From Caballeronia glathei (lineage in GTDB: Bacteria; Pseudomonadota; Gammaproteobacteria; Burkholderiales; Burkholderiaceae): a DNA stretch of 64,000 nucleotides. Under the pieces are notes generated by a model. That model was given only the letters and a program-made list of their open reading frames with translations, was not told where the DNA came from and searched no databases. The position numbers and the translations under genes were made by a program. Below are positions 9,684 through 18,913 of this stretch, piece by piece (the stretch's first letter is position 1; the number at the start of each line of letters is the position of its first letter). The stretch spans positions 1-64,000 of the forward strand of contig NZ_JFHC01000027.1 of NCBI RefSeq assembly GCF_000698595.1, in the 5' to 3' direction.

Positions 9684-9965
9684 TCACCCGGCAGGCAGCG
9701 CGGTCTGCCGCAGGCGCTCGCCGAGAAACTTCACGAAGGTGCGTAATTTTGCCGAAAGCCTGTGACGTTCGAGATAGATCGCGTGAATGTCGGCGTTGGG
9801 TTGAGCCCAGTTGCCGAGCAGTGCGACGAGCGAGCCGTCGGCGAGATGCTTCGCCGTCTCCCACTGCGAGCGCACGGCGATGCCGCGGCCTTTCAGCGCC
9901 CATGACAGAACGGTGCTTCCGTCATTGCTGCTGAGCGGACCGTCGACCTTCACCGTTTCCGCCTT
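9684..9965 (-). pseudogene. C-terminal remnant of a LysR-type regulator
   Basis: About 90 codons encode the last part of a LysR substrate-binding domain: KVDGPLSSNDGS, LSWALKGRGIAVRS, then LADGSLVALLGNW and a terminal helix LRTFVKFLGERL. The DNA-binding domain and first half of the sensor domain are absent. Upstream, the same frame runs into the antisense of nothing recognisable, while a different frame becomes mgtC. The break point lies around 9958-9970. It looks like a gene cut by a recombination or insertion event. Confidence 0.8.
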
Positions 9966-10416
9966 TTTCCAATGTGTATTCGCGCACCAGGTCGGCGGCC
10001 GATAGGGGAGCCGCATTGATGGCGCGGCTGACTTCCCGCAAGACAGTGTTCGTGAGAAGTACGACCGCGGTTCCCGCCGCAGCGGGACCAAAGTGTCCGG
10101 CACCGCACAAGACGCCGACTGCCACCGAACACCAGAGCGTGGCAGCCGTGTTGATGCCTTGTATCGAGCCCTTGTCGCGCATGATGACGCCGCCGCCGAG
10201 GAAGCCCACGCCCGACACGACGTAAGACGCAATCTGCGTCAGCCCCGTTGTTCCGTTTCCCGTCAGTACACCCAGAGTGACGAACAGGCAGGCGCCGCTA
10301 GCCACGAGAGTAATGGTCCGCAGTCCCGCCGTGCGTTGACGCATCTGGCGTTCAAGACCGATGACCACGCCACAGGAAAATGCGGCGAGCAGCCGTAGAA
10401 CAGACTCCACCATCAT
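9922..10416 (-). pseudogene. mgtC: MgtC/SapB family protein, C-terminally truncated
   Basis: 164 residues. The N-terminal membrane domain of MgtC is intact: GVVIGLERQMRQRTAGLRT, then ASYVVSGVGFLGGGVIMRD and INTAATLWCSVAVGVLCGAG. The usual C-terminal ACT-like soluble domain is missing; after REYTLEKGG the frame runs on in LysR-derived DNA (GNGEGRRSAQQQ) to a TGA. Full MgtC proteins are ~230 residues. The membrane part alone is the conserved functional core in MgtC, so some activity is possible, but the junction shows it is a cut gene. MgtC proteins act in growth at low magnesium. It lies downstream of the Nramp/NRMT gene on the same strand. Confidence 0.8.
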
Positions 10417-10629
10417 TTTTGGCTCTTCGTTTCGTGTAACGGATAATCCTGCTTGTGGTCGGTGCACATTAGGTTCATGCCAGTCCGCCCCATCTGCAAA
10501 GGGCGGGCACTGACAAAGGGATGGCGCGCATCCACATAGCGCAAATGGCACCTACCGATTTGACTGAGGGCATGTGCGCATTGCTCTTGAGCGAACAGCC
10601 GGAAAGTACCGACCGCGCCGGCGTATGAG

Positions 10630-12276
10630 CTATCCAAGGAACGTCATCTGCACGACCTTCACGATAACCAGCGCTACAGCCACCAGCAGATAGCCGCGCA
10701 ACACGCCCATCCAGACACGCTTGGTCAGCGTGAGGTTCGGAGGAGGCAGTTCGCCTAGCGGTGGCATGCGCCACGTGTCGCGCGCGAATTTCGGATACGT
10801 CCGTACTTCGTTATCCGCCGTCTCACCTCGAAGCTTGCGAATCCCAGCTGTTGTGGCATAACCAGCGACGGCGAGCAATGTGCCTCCGGCAAGCACCTCG
10901 AGAATCGATTTGCCCTCGATGTCCGGGTACATCACCGAAGCAGTCAGGATGACAGACAGCATCACCAGCACCCAGACCACCGCACCTGTGAACAGATTGA
11001 GCTTCTTCGAGTTGACCCACGGACCAAGCACGGCCTTGTCGTTGCACAGCAGCAGCAAAAATACGGTAGCGCTGGGAAGCAGTACGCCTGCAAGTGTTTG
11101 TACCGCTTCGGTTAGCAGACCAAGCGGGCTACCTGGAATCAATACCAGAGCTGCTGCAGTGGCGATAATGCCGAAGTACACTAGATAGAAGCCTTTCGCA
11201 TCCGTCACACTGCGGTGGAGCGAGTGACGCATCCCGAACACATCGCCAATGGCATACGCGGTGGCCAGCGACACCGCAGCGGCACCGATAATGCACGCGT
11301 CGAGCAGCGCCACGGCGAAGAGAACGGCTGGCGTGCGGCCCGCATACTTCTCCAGGCCGGCGATGACGCCGCCCGCGTCCGTGAAATTGCCGAACTCGGG
11401 TTTCCCTGCGTAAAGCGCGGCACAGAGTGAAATCATCGCCACCGCGCCAATCATCACGAACACAATGCCAATCAGCAGGTCAGCCCTTTCATACTTCATG
11501 AAGCGCGGGGTGATGCGTTTATCGACGATGTAGCTTTGCTGGAAAAACAGCTGCCACGGTGCGACGGTGGTGCCGACGATGCCGATGACGAGCAGCATCA
11601 CGTCGCTGAGCTTCGAGTGTGCAGGCCAGTTGGGAATCAGGAAGTTGTGTGCCATCTGGCCAACCGGCGGGTGAATAGACACCAGCACGGGCACAAGCAA
11701 TAGGCTCAGTAGACAAAGCACCACGGCGAATCGTTCGAAGCGCCTGAAATTTCCTGTACTGACTGCGGCCATGGTCAGAGCCGCTGCAATGCAGACCCCC
11801 AGGACCTTGGAGACACCGAAGAAGTCGAGGACGAACGTGATGCCGATGAACTCGGTCACGATGGTCAACGCGTTGAGAATGAACAAATCGACAACGCTGA
11901 ACGCACCCCAGAATTTGCCGAATCGTTCAAAAATGAGGCGCGCGTGGCCGACGCCGGTCACGGCACCCAACCGCAGCACCATCTCCTGATTGACGAAGAG
12001 GACAGGTACCAGCAGCATCAAGGTCCATAGCAATGTGGTTCCATAGTTCTGCCCCGCCTGGGTGTAGGTACCGAAGGCGCCAGCATCGTTGTCGCCGACC
12101 ATCACGATGAGGCCGGGGCCGAGGATGGCCAGCATCGTCCGAAAGCGCGCCCACCAGTTGGTGCGCGGTGCGGTGTCGTGGTGGGCGATGGTGCCGAGAG
12201 CGCCCTTGATGTCGCCGATGTGTGCCGAGTCAAGAACGGCACTCCGCTTTGATGAGACTTGCGTTGGAATAGACAT
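10630..12276 (-). CDS. Nramp-superfamily transporter, NRMT (magnesium) type
   Basis: 548 residues with about eleven or twelve membrane helices in the Nramp (SLC11) fold and a hydrophilic C-terminal segment before a last helix. Helix 1 reads VGDNDAGAFGTYTQAG where classic Mn/Fe Nramp proteins have DPGN: the Asp is kept but the Asn is Ala. Helix 6 reads GTTVAPWQLFFQQS where classic members have GAxxMPHN: the soft-metal Met is Ala, its preceding Ala is Thr, and His is Trp. These replacements match those described for NRMTs, the magnesium-transporting branch. The mgtC remnant downstream fits a magnesium role. Assignment to NRMT is inference from motifs; Mn2+ transport is the alternative. The ATG at 12276 begins MSIPTQVSSK. 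Confidence 0.85.
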   Translation of the reverse strand: MSIPTQVSSKRSAVLDSAHIGDIKGALGTIAHHDTAPRTNWWARFRTMLAILGPGLIVMVGDNDAGAFGTYTQAGQNYGTTLLWTLMLLVPVLFVNQEMVLRLGAVTGVGHARLIFERFGKFWGAFSVVDLFILNALTIVTEFIGITFVLDFFGVSKVLGVCIAAALTMAAVSTGNFRRFERFAVVLCLLSLLLVPVLVSIHPPVGQMAHNFLIPNWPAHSKLSDVMLLVIGIVGTTVAPWQLFFQQSYIVDKRITPRFMKYERADLLIGIVFVMIGAVAMISLCAALYAGKPEFGNFTDAGGVIAGLEKYAGRTPAVLFAVALLDACIIGAAAVSLATAYAIGDVFGMRHSLHRSVTDAKGFYLVYFGIIATAAALVLIPGSPLGLLTEAVQTLAGVLLPSATVFLLLLCNDKAVLGPWVNSKKLNLFTGAVVWVLVMLSVILTASVMYPDIEGKSILEVLAGGTLLAVAGYATTAGIRKLRGETADNEVRTYPKFARDTWRMPPLGELPPPNLTLTKRVWMGVLRGYLLVAVALVIVKVVQMTFLG

Positions 12277-12390
12277 TTCGCTTTCTTCTCTAGTCCGGCT
12301 TTTGAAAGGAAAATGCGCACCTCCGTCATACGTAAGCGCATGTGCCGTCGGATGACGGTGTCGCTTGCATATGGTGGAAAGAGGGCGCGA

Positions 12391-12531
12391 TTATGAAAAG
12401 AGAATCTTGAGGCGCTGCCAGAACGCTGCGAATTTGTGTGGTTCGTGGGCGTGCAGCGCGAGCATGCCGTCGTAGTGGACGCGCGATTCACGGACGCGAG
12501 GCAGTTGGGACAGGAGGAGACCAAAGGTCAT
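12391..12531 (-). CDS. Small protein (46 aa) upstream of the Nramp gene
   Basis: ATG with GGAG eight bases upstream, 46 codons, TAA stop. It starts MTFGLLLSQLPRVRESRVHY and ends FWQRLKILFS. Codons are mostly GC-ending, as in real genes here. It ends 114 bases before the Nramp start on the same strand. It could be a short leader-type ORF for that gene or an independent small protein. No family is recognised. Confidence 0.5.
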   Translation of the reverse strand: MTFGLLLSQLPRVRESRVHYDGMLALHAHEPHKFAAFWQRLKILFS

Positions 12532-13986
12532 GATATTTCTCCGGGGCGTCTGGCTTGACGCGGTTCGCGGGAAGCCAGCAGACACGGAGCGCGGGCGCAT
12601 CATGCGCGCAGCGACGAAGGTCTACGCGCTTCCCTCAGGCACAGGTAAAGGTGAACGGCGTATGGGATGACTGTCACTGTCTGGCATGGCGGCTCCTTAT
12701 CGGCGTTTGCTACGAACGTGTTCAATCCACGCGTCGGCGCACGCCCATCATCCGAAAGGGCGCGCGAACGGACGCAGCAGCGAGCTGACGCTCGCGACGA
12801 GGTGCCATACGGACGCACGCAATCGTGTGTCCGTATGGCGCTGATCAAGGTGCACGAAGAGAGTTACTACGGCGCGCACCGTCTGCCTGCTGGCAAGACG
12901 GCGGCTGAGAGAAGATAGCGCGGACGTCCTGCGGTCAGGCAGCGAAACTATTCGAAGGTCGACTACTGCAGGTATCCAAGGCATCAGCCCGTTTTGTGGT
13001 GACGGGCGAATTTTAGGCACTCCCTGAATAGGAAGTCAACATGCTTCTTAAGCAGAGCAAATATAAGTTTCAAGCCGTGCGTCGAGTTGCATGGCCAGCG
13101 CCAGAGCGCAAGCGTCTTTCAGAATGACAGGAAGGAAAGGCGGATGAAGGGCGTCGATACGGCTGGGAAAGTGAAGCAGGTTTCGTTTGCCCGCTGACAT
13201 CGTCAGGCGATTCGGTGTGCGATATCTTTTATGCTTTATTTACTTGCCGTTTGTCACGCATGCCGAATACAATCCGCCCGTCTCATCAAACGGAGTCCCT
13301 TGTGGACACATGCTCTAGTAGCGGAAGTCTGATGCCGGCCTGCGCCGGCGACATAACCGCGAGATAGCCGCCGCAGGACCACTCCTTCGCCGCTAACTCG
13401 CTTGGTTCGGGTTAGCGCGCTTCATTACTGACTGGTTTTCTACCGGTCTGTCAGTAGCACGCTCCCTCTGCTTGACCGCCCCTTCGCAGATCCATTTGCG
13501 AGGCGCAGTCACGTCTTCATACGTCGCCCGAATTCGTCGGGCTGGACGGGAGTGGGCTTATGGTCGTCAAAGCTTTTGCTACGTCTTTCGGTGGCGCGGT
13601 GCAGGCGTCACGCCCGATGGCTCCTGCAACCCGGGCGCCGTCGTCGCCCATTGCCGGGAGAGCCGGGCGGTGCGAGTTGCCGCATGTGCGGACGAAACGC
13701 ATTTTCTTGTCGCGCAATCTGATGGTCGCGCGAGGTGCTGCGAGTTCCCTATGTGGCTGGTCGATTAACGCCAGCCGGCTACGCCATTCCGACGATTGCG
13801 GTCGCCGCGATGTTATTCACCTCGTCGGTCGATAGTGAACTGAGCCAAGCCTTGCGGTTGAGCCGGGGACTTCACTGAACCGGGACCGGTTTATGGTCCG
13901 GACCACCTTTCACGCCCCACTTCCGACTGGGCGGCCGCCTGGCATGCCAGCAATTTGGTTATCTAATAACGTAGGCCCCGTACGTC
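12532..13986. other. Long non-coding stretch before the porin gene
   Basis: About 1.45 kb without a believable gene; the open frames here are short with poor codon use. It holds the promoter area for the minus-strand small ORF/Nramp pair and for the porin. Stem-forming sequences include GCCGGC-CTGC-GCCGGC at 13334-13349 and GGACC/GGTCC around a 7-base loop at 13883-13899. An AT-rich segment at about 13220-13250 could be the porin promoter, which would give a leader of some 700 bases. Confidence 0.45.
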
Positions 13987-15480
13987 ATGAAGAAAAACCT
14001 GCAGACCAAGCTGCTGATGTCCAGTGCTCCCATCAGCCTGGTGTTTCTGTTTTCTCTCGGCGTCGTGCCCCCTGCTCTCGCTCAAGGGGTGCCTGCCGCC
14101 ACTCCGGCTCAAACTGCGCCGTCAACGTCGCCGGTCGGGACAGACAATGCGGCGGAGGCAAATCAGACGCCTGCTGCACCGACTGAGCTCTGGAACCGTT
14201 CGAACCTGTTCGGCGACATGGCGGGAATACGTCCCTGGCTCGCCAACTATGGTGTAACGGTTAGCCTGCAGGAAACCAGCGAGTATCTGAACAACCTGTC
14301 TGGCGGAGTGAAACGCGGTGGCGCATACGATGGAGTGACCCAGTTCGGTCTGGTCGTTGATACAGAAAAGGCGTTCGGGCTGTCAGGCGGCACGTTCAAC
14401 GCGTCGGGGCTGCAGATTCACGGTAGTAGTTTGAGTCAACGAAACCTGCTGACCCTGCAGAGTGTGAGCGGCATCGAAGCCGACGACACGACGCGACTGT
14501 GGGAACTCTGGTATCAGCAATCCCTTCCCGGTGGGAAGATGGATGTGAAGGTCGGACAGCAAAGTCTCGACCAGGAGTTCATGGTGAGCCAGTATGCGAA
14601 CCTGTTCATGAACGCGACCTTCGGATGGTCTGTCCTCCCATCGATTGACCTGCCGGCGGGTGGCCCTGCGTATCCGCTCTCATCCCTCGGCGTGCGCGTC
14701 CGCACGAGGATCTCGGATGCGTTGACCGTGCTGGCTGGCGTGTTCGACGGCAATCCGGCAGGCAGTGATGGGGGCGACCCGCAGAAACAGAACGCCCACG
14801 GTACGAATTTCAACCTGCACAATGGCGCGCTGTTCATCGGCGAGGTCCAGTATGCAATCAATCAGCCGCCGGCCACTCGGTCGGATGCGCAACCGGCCGG
14901 CTTACCCGGAACATACAAACTGGGCGTCTGGTACAACACGCAACGATTTGCGGACCAGCGGTTCGACAACACCGGCCTGTCGCTCGCGAATCCAGCGAGC
15001 ACGGGCATCGCGCAGAGCCACACTGGCAATTACAGTTTCTATGCCGTTGCCGACCAGATGGTCTGGCGACCGGGAGCAGAGAGTCCGAAATCGCTTGGCG
15101 TGTTTGCAAGAGTCATGGGCGCGCCGGGCGACCGTAACCTCATCGACCTTGGCGTGAACGCAGGTGTCACGTTAAAGGCCCCATTGAAGGGCCGCGACAA
15201 TGACGTGGTCGGGGTGGCGGTCGGTTACGCGAAGATTGGCTCGCATGCGCGAGGACTCGACGGCGACACTGGCACTTTCACCACGCCTGGGTTTCCGGTG
15301 CGCAGCGCTGAGACCATTCTCGAGGCAACGTACCAGTATCAGGTCGCGCCGTGGTGGCAGTTGCAGGCCGATTTCCAGTACGTCTTCCATCCGGCCGGCG
15401 GCATTCCGAATCCGAATGACCCGTCCGAGCGCGTGCGCAATGAAGCCGTCGTTGGCGTGCGAACCAATATCACGTTCTGA
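13987..15480 (+). CDS. OprB-family carbohydrate-selective porin
   Basis: 497 residues. A signal peptide (MKKNLQTKLLMSSAPISL, hydrophobic core, cleavage after PALA) leads into a Pro/Ala/Thr-rich linker, then the OprB domain: LFGDMAGIRPWLANYGVTV near the start, KVGQQSLDQEFMVSQYANLF in the middle and a C-terminal strand ending VGVRTNITF, with the terminal Phe of outer-membrane barrels. OprB porins pass glucose and other small solutes. The position next to an Nramp transporter and an mxa-like operon suggests it may serve that accessory block, but nothing in the sequence defines its cargo. Confidence 0.88.
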   Translation: MKKNLQTKLLMSSAPISLVFLFSLGVVPPALAQGVPAATPAQTAPSTSPVGTDNAAEANQTPAAPTELWNRSNLFGDMAGIRPWLANYGVTVSLQETSEYLNNLSGGVKRGGAYDGVTQFGLVVDTEKAFGLSGGTFNASGLQIHGSSLSQRNLLTLQSVSGIEADDTTRLWELWYQQSLPGGKMDVKVGQQSLDQEFMVSQYANLFMNATFGWSVLPSIDLPAGGPAYPLSSLGVRVRTRISDALTVLAGVFDGNPAGSDGGDPQKQNAHGTNFNLHNGALFIGEVQYAINQPPATRSDAQPAGLPGTYKLGVWYNTQRFADQRFDNTGLSLANPASTGIAQSHTGNYSFYAVADQMVWRPGAESPKSLGVFARVMGAPGDRNLIDLGVNAGVTLKAPLKGRDNDVVGVAVGYAKIGSHARGLDGDTGTFTTPGFPVRSAETILEATYQYQVAPWWQLQADFQYVFHPAGGIPNPNDPSERVRNEAVVGVRTNITF

Positions 15481-16108
15481 GCACTCTGCTTCCCTAAACA
15501 CGATACGCAGTGTCCGCTTTGACGAGTTCGAGCGCGTGCCCATTCTTTAAGCGCGTGCCACTCGTTCTCGTTGAGGCCATCCTCTCGGCATCTTGGGCTT
15601 CCCATGAAGCCGATTGCAGTCTTGCTTTGTCTCTGGGACGACCACACCCGGTCCGGCACAGAGGTCAAAAACGTCTTGCGAATTAGCATATTGCCGATTT
15701 GAACCTGCGCATTCAGGAACTGACGGACAAACAGTCGCGTCTTGTGACGGAGTGGTTTCTGCGTCGCCTTGAGATGAATTTCTTCAGTCCCGAGGCCGGG
15801 CGCTGTATTTCCGGCCGCGGCATCAGTCGGCTGCCGTAAGCTCGACTCGTCCCGGGTCCAGCTCAATATGTCATGGCCAGTAACCGGAACCCACTGACCC
15901 GGTTCTGTCACAGTATGTAATCCCTTCCATGACACTGTGATTCAGGGCGCCGGGCCGCATCGCCGCCAAGCCTTCGAATTATCTCTACCATTGGGGTCGC
16001 GGTCAGGTCGGCACGCCTTGTGCGTGCGCGCCTTCGGGTACCTCGTAATTCGTGTTCAGATACCGAATCCACGAGTCGCAAAGGCACGAATCGAAAAAAC
16101 GACAAACC
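15481..16108. other. Intergenic region between porin and MoxR genes
   Basis: 628 bases. I see no supported gene. GCGCGTGCC occurs twice at about 15530-15560. The region should hold the promoter of the mxa-like operon, but no clear -35/-10 pair stands out. Confidence 0.4.
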
Positions 16109-17128
16109 ATGGCATCGGAAAATGAACTCGAGGACTGGCGTCGCGACGCATTGAGGATGGAGGACGCGGTCGCGACGGCGGTCATTGGTCAAACAGAAAC
16201 CATACATCTCATCAATGTAGCCCTCTTTGCCCGGGGACATGTCCTTCTTGAAGGCGGCGTCGGAGTCGGCAAGACGACTTTGCTGAGGGCGTTCGCACGC
16301 TCAACTGGTGGCGATTTCGAACGGGTTGAAGGGACCATCGACCTGATGCCCGGCGATCTCGTCTATCACACGTTCGTTGACGCTGACGGCAAACCGAGAA
16401 TCGACGCTGGTCCTCTGCTGCGTCATGGCGAACGACTGACCACGTTCTTCTTTAATGAAATAAATCGTTCTCGCCCTCAAGTCCAGTCGCTGCTGCTTCG
16501 CGCGATGGCCGAGCGCACGGTCTACGCTTTCGACCGCGAATACCGCTTTCCGCACATGACAGTATTCGCGGACAGAAACAAGGTCGAAAAGGAAGAGACC
16601 TTCGAACTTGCTTCCGCCGCGCGTGACCGATTCCTGTTCGAATTGAACATGCCCACACCGGCCGCTTCAGAGGTTCGCCGCGCGCTGGTTTTCGACCCAA
16701 TGTTCCACGACGTAGAAACGCTTCTCGACAGGGTTCCGTCGGCAATACTCGACCCAACCCGCTTGAATGCGATTGGGGCTGAGATTCAGCGAAGTGTTAC
16801 GGTGAGTCCGAGCATCGAAACCTATATTTTGAAGATTTGGGAAGCCACCGGGGCGCCTCAGCGCTTCGGCATCGAACTAGACGATGTCGACATGGAGCGA
16901 CTCATTCTCGTGGGTGCAAGCCCCCGTGGCATGAGTGCGTTGGTACGAGCAGTCCGTGTAATTGCATGGCTTGACGGACGTCTGCACGTAGTACCAGAAG
17001 ACGTTCACCTCGCGCTTTTTCCGGCACTCGGCCACCGGATTTTCTTCACGCCAGTCTATGAATTGCGCAGACATGAACTCGCAGAGGCGCTGACCACAAT
17101 GATTGTCCGGAAGATATCCGTACCCTGA
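16109..17128 (+). CDS. mxaR: MoxR-type AAA+ ATPase (MxaR-like)
   Basis: 339 residues. AAA+ ATPase of the MoxR group, which act as chaperones for metal- or cofactor-containing complexes together with von Willebrand A proteins. Walker A GGVGVGKTT is at about residues 49-57, Walker B TFFFNEIN at 112-119, followed by RSRPQVQSLLLRAMAE (helix after Walker B). First gene of a six-gene operon in the exact order of mxaRSACKL. The ATG at 16109 lacks a strong ribosome site; GTG at 16052 is a possible but less likely start. Confidence 0.85.
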   Translation: MASENELEDWRRDALRMEDAVATAVIGQTETIHLINVALFARGHVLLEGGVGVGKTTLLRAFARSTGGDFERVEGTIDLMPGDLVYHTFVDADGKPRIDAGPLLRHGERLTTFFFNEINRSRPQVQSLLLRAMAERTVYAFDREYRFPHMTVFADRNKVEKEETFELASAARDRFLFELNMPTPAASEVRRALVFDPMFHDVETLLDRVPSAILDPTRLNAIGAEIQRSVTVSPSIETYILKIWEATGAPQRFGIELDDVDMERLILVGASPRGMSALVRAVRVIAWLDGRLHVVPEDVHLALFPALGHRIFFTPVYELRRHELAEALTTMIVRKISVP

Positions 17129-17132
17129 CATC

Positions 17133-17996
17133 ATGAGACCGCCGGTCGAATTCCATTATCGACTACCGACGCGCGCTCGCGGATTTCGGCACGGCTCGCA
17201 TCCAGGCGCAAGCTTCGGCGCTGGCCAGGAATTCGCGCTACATGCGCGTCTGTTCGACCATCCTGACCCACGGCGGCTGGATTTGCGCGCAAGTCAGTGT
17301 GCGGTGCCGCCAGAGTGGCTAGTGCGACTCCACTTGCAGCGTGTAGCCGTGCCCGTCTATGTCGTGGTGGATGTGTCCGCATCAATGCTCTTCGGAGGGG
17401 AACGACCGAAGCTTCATCTCGCCGCAGATTTCGTCGAAGCATTGGGCTACAGCGCGTTTCGCGCGGGCGACCGGGTGGGGATGCTGGCTTTTGACTCTGA
17501 GGAACGGGGCGACCTCTTCGTTCCTGCACGGCATGGTCGCGGCGTCGGTGACGAGATGGCGACGATGCTCCGTCGATTCTCGAACACTTCCGGAATGACT
17601 GCAGGGATTGAAGGCCTGGAGCGGACGTTGTACAGGCTGGCAGGGCGCCACAGCCTGGTCTTTGTCGTTTCCGATTTTCATTGGCCGCTTGGTCGGCTGG
17701 GCTCAGCTCTCGAAACCCTGGTTAATGCCCAAGTTGTGCCGATGGTCGTGTGGGATCGTGCGGAAATCGAGCCACCGAGTGCCGGCACGATGCTCGTGGT
17801 CAGCGACGTTGAGACAGGCAAAGCGCGGAGATTGTGGCTGCGCCGCAGGTTGCTTGAACAATGGCGGGATAACGTCGCGCGTCGGCGTCGCGAATTGGCT
17901 GAGCTCTTCGGCAAGCGCGGCATCAAGCCTTTTTACGTCGAAGGGACATTCGATGCCGAATCGTTGTCGCGCTATTTTCTGGAAGCTGTCGTATGA
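17133..17996 (+). CDS. mxaS: DUF58 / vWA protein (MxaS-like)
   Basis: 287 residues. The central VVVDVSASMLFGG is a MIDAS-like metal site (D-x-S-x-S, Asp near residue 80) in a DUF58/von Willebrand A fold, and GRHSLVFVVSDFHWPLG is a later core strand. It starts four bases after mxaR and overlaps the next gene by four (ATGA). In methylotrophs MxaS is a cytoplasmic partner of MxaR needed for active methanol dehydrogenase. That role here is inference from gene order. Confidence 0.82.
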   Translation: MRPPVEFHYRLPTRARGFRHGSHPGASFGAGQEFALHARLFDHPDPRRLDLRASQCAVPPEWLVRLHLQRVAVPVYVVVDVSASMLFGGERPKLHLAADFVEALGYSAFRAGDRVGMLAFDSEERGDLFVPARHGRGVGDEMATMLRRFSNTSGMTAGIEGLERTLYRLAGRHSLVFVVSDFHWPLGRLGSALETLVNAQVVPMVVWDRAEIEPPSAGTMLVVSDVETGKARRLWLRRRLLEQWRDNVARRRRELAELFGKRGIKPFYVEGTFDAESLSRYFLEAVV

Positions 17997-18913
17997 GGCG
18001 ATGCACTGTTCGCGCGAGTTCGATGGCGGTGCGTCCGAACGGTAGAGCCTTCGCGTTCCTGGCTGCCATAGCCCTCGCTTGTTCGTGCTCGGTCCACGCG
18101 GAACAATCGGTGACAGCGACTGTGGAACAACCACGGGCATTCGGTCATGTTCTGGGCGACGTGCTGAGTCAACGAGTTCTGCTGGAAATCAATGGCCGCG
18201 ACGCAGGAGAGGTCACACCTCCGTCGAACGGCCGTATCAACGTCTGGTTCGAGCGCCGCAAGCCTCACGTAGAAATAGACGGCGAGGGTCGTCGCTGGAT
18301 GGTCATCGACTATCAAATAGCCAACGCATCTGAAACGCTCACGGAAATCAGATTACCCTCGCTCAGACTGACGTCCGAGGCAGGCGCGTCGTTGCAAGTT
18401 GCCGAGTGGCCAATCAGCCTCGGACCGCTGACACCGCGCACCGCGTTCGACGCAGGCGACTTGCGGGCACTCAGGCCAGACCGATTGGTCTCGTCTCCAC
18501 AATTGGCATCAACTGAACGTCGACTGTTTTCAATGCTCGCTCTTTTGACGGCGACTCTGCTGGCTTGGGTCGGCTGGTGGTTTTGGAGTAATCGTCGCGA
18601 CGCACGCCGGCTTCCATTCGCAATCGCCTGGCGGAAAATACAGAGCCTGAAAACGCCTGAAGTCGATGCGAACGCTGATGCCTGGCTCTGCGTGCATCTA
18701 GCGCTAAATGAAACCGCAGGTCAGGTCGTGCATGCCGGTTCGCTGTCCGCTCTGTTGGCCCGTGCCCCTTACCTCGAGCCATTGCGGCCGCTGCTCGAGA
18801 ATTTCTACATGAAGTCGCGAGAGCGCTTTTTCAGCGCTGACGGGGTCCGGGAGAGCTTTGCATTGCGTGATTTCAGCCGAGCGCTCTATCGTGCCGAAAG
18901 GCGGCAGCGATGA
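17993..18913 (+). CDS. mxaA: Membrane-anchored periplasmic protein (MxaA-like)
   Basis: 306 residues. An N-terminal signal segment (FAFLAAIALACSCSVHAE) precedes a periplasmic domain of about 140 residues, a membrane helix at about 179-198 (SMLALLTATLLAWVGWWFW) and a basic cytoplasmic tail of about 105 residues. Topology, length and position third after MoxR and DUF58 genes match MxaA, which in methylotrophs is required for calcium insertion into methanol dehydrogenase. It overlaps its neighbours by four bases on both sides. Sequence alone would only support 'signal-anchored hypothetical'; the name rests on synteny. Confidence 0.75.
   Translation: MRRCTVRASSMAVRPNGRAFAFLAAIALACSCSVHAEQSVTATVEQPRAFGHVLGDVLSQRVLLEINGRDAGEVTPPSNGRINVWFERRKPHVEIDGEGRRWMVIDYQIANASETLTEIRLPSLRLTSEAGASLQVAEWPISLGPLTPRTAFDAGDLRALRPDRLVSSPQLASTERRLFSMLALLTATLLAWVGWWFWSNRRDARRLPFAIAWRKIQSLKTPEVDANADAWLCVHLALNETAGQVVHAGSLSALLARAPYLEPLRPLLENFYMKSRERFFSADGVRESFALRDFSRALYRAERRQR

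Noticed and set aside
12555..13020. Several short overlapping open frames between the Nramp leader and the porin
   Set aside because: Arg/Ser-rich, mutually overlapping on both strands, no ribosome sites of note.
13000..13986. Mn-sensing yybP-ykoY or M-box riboswitch near the Nramp and porin genes
   Set aside because: I could not find the conserved segments of either class on inspection; only generic stems are visible.
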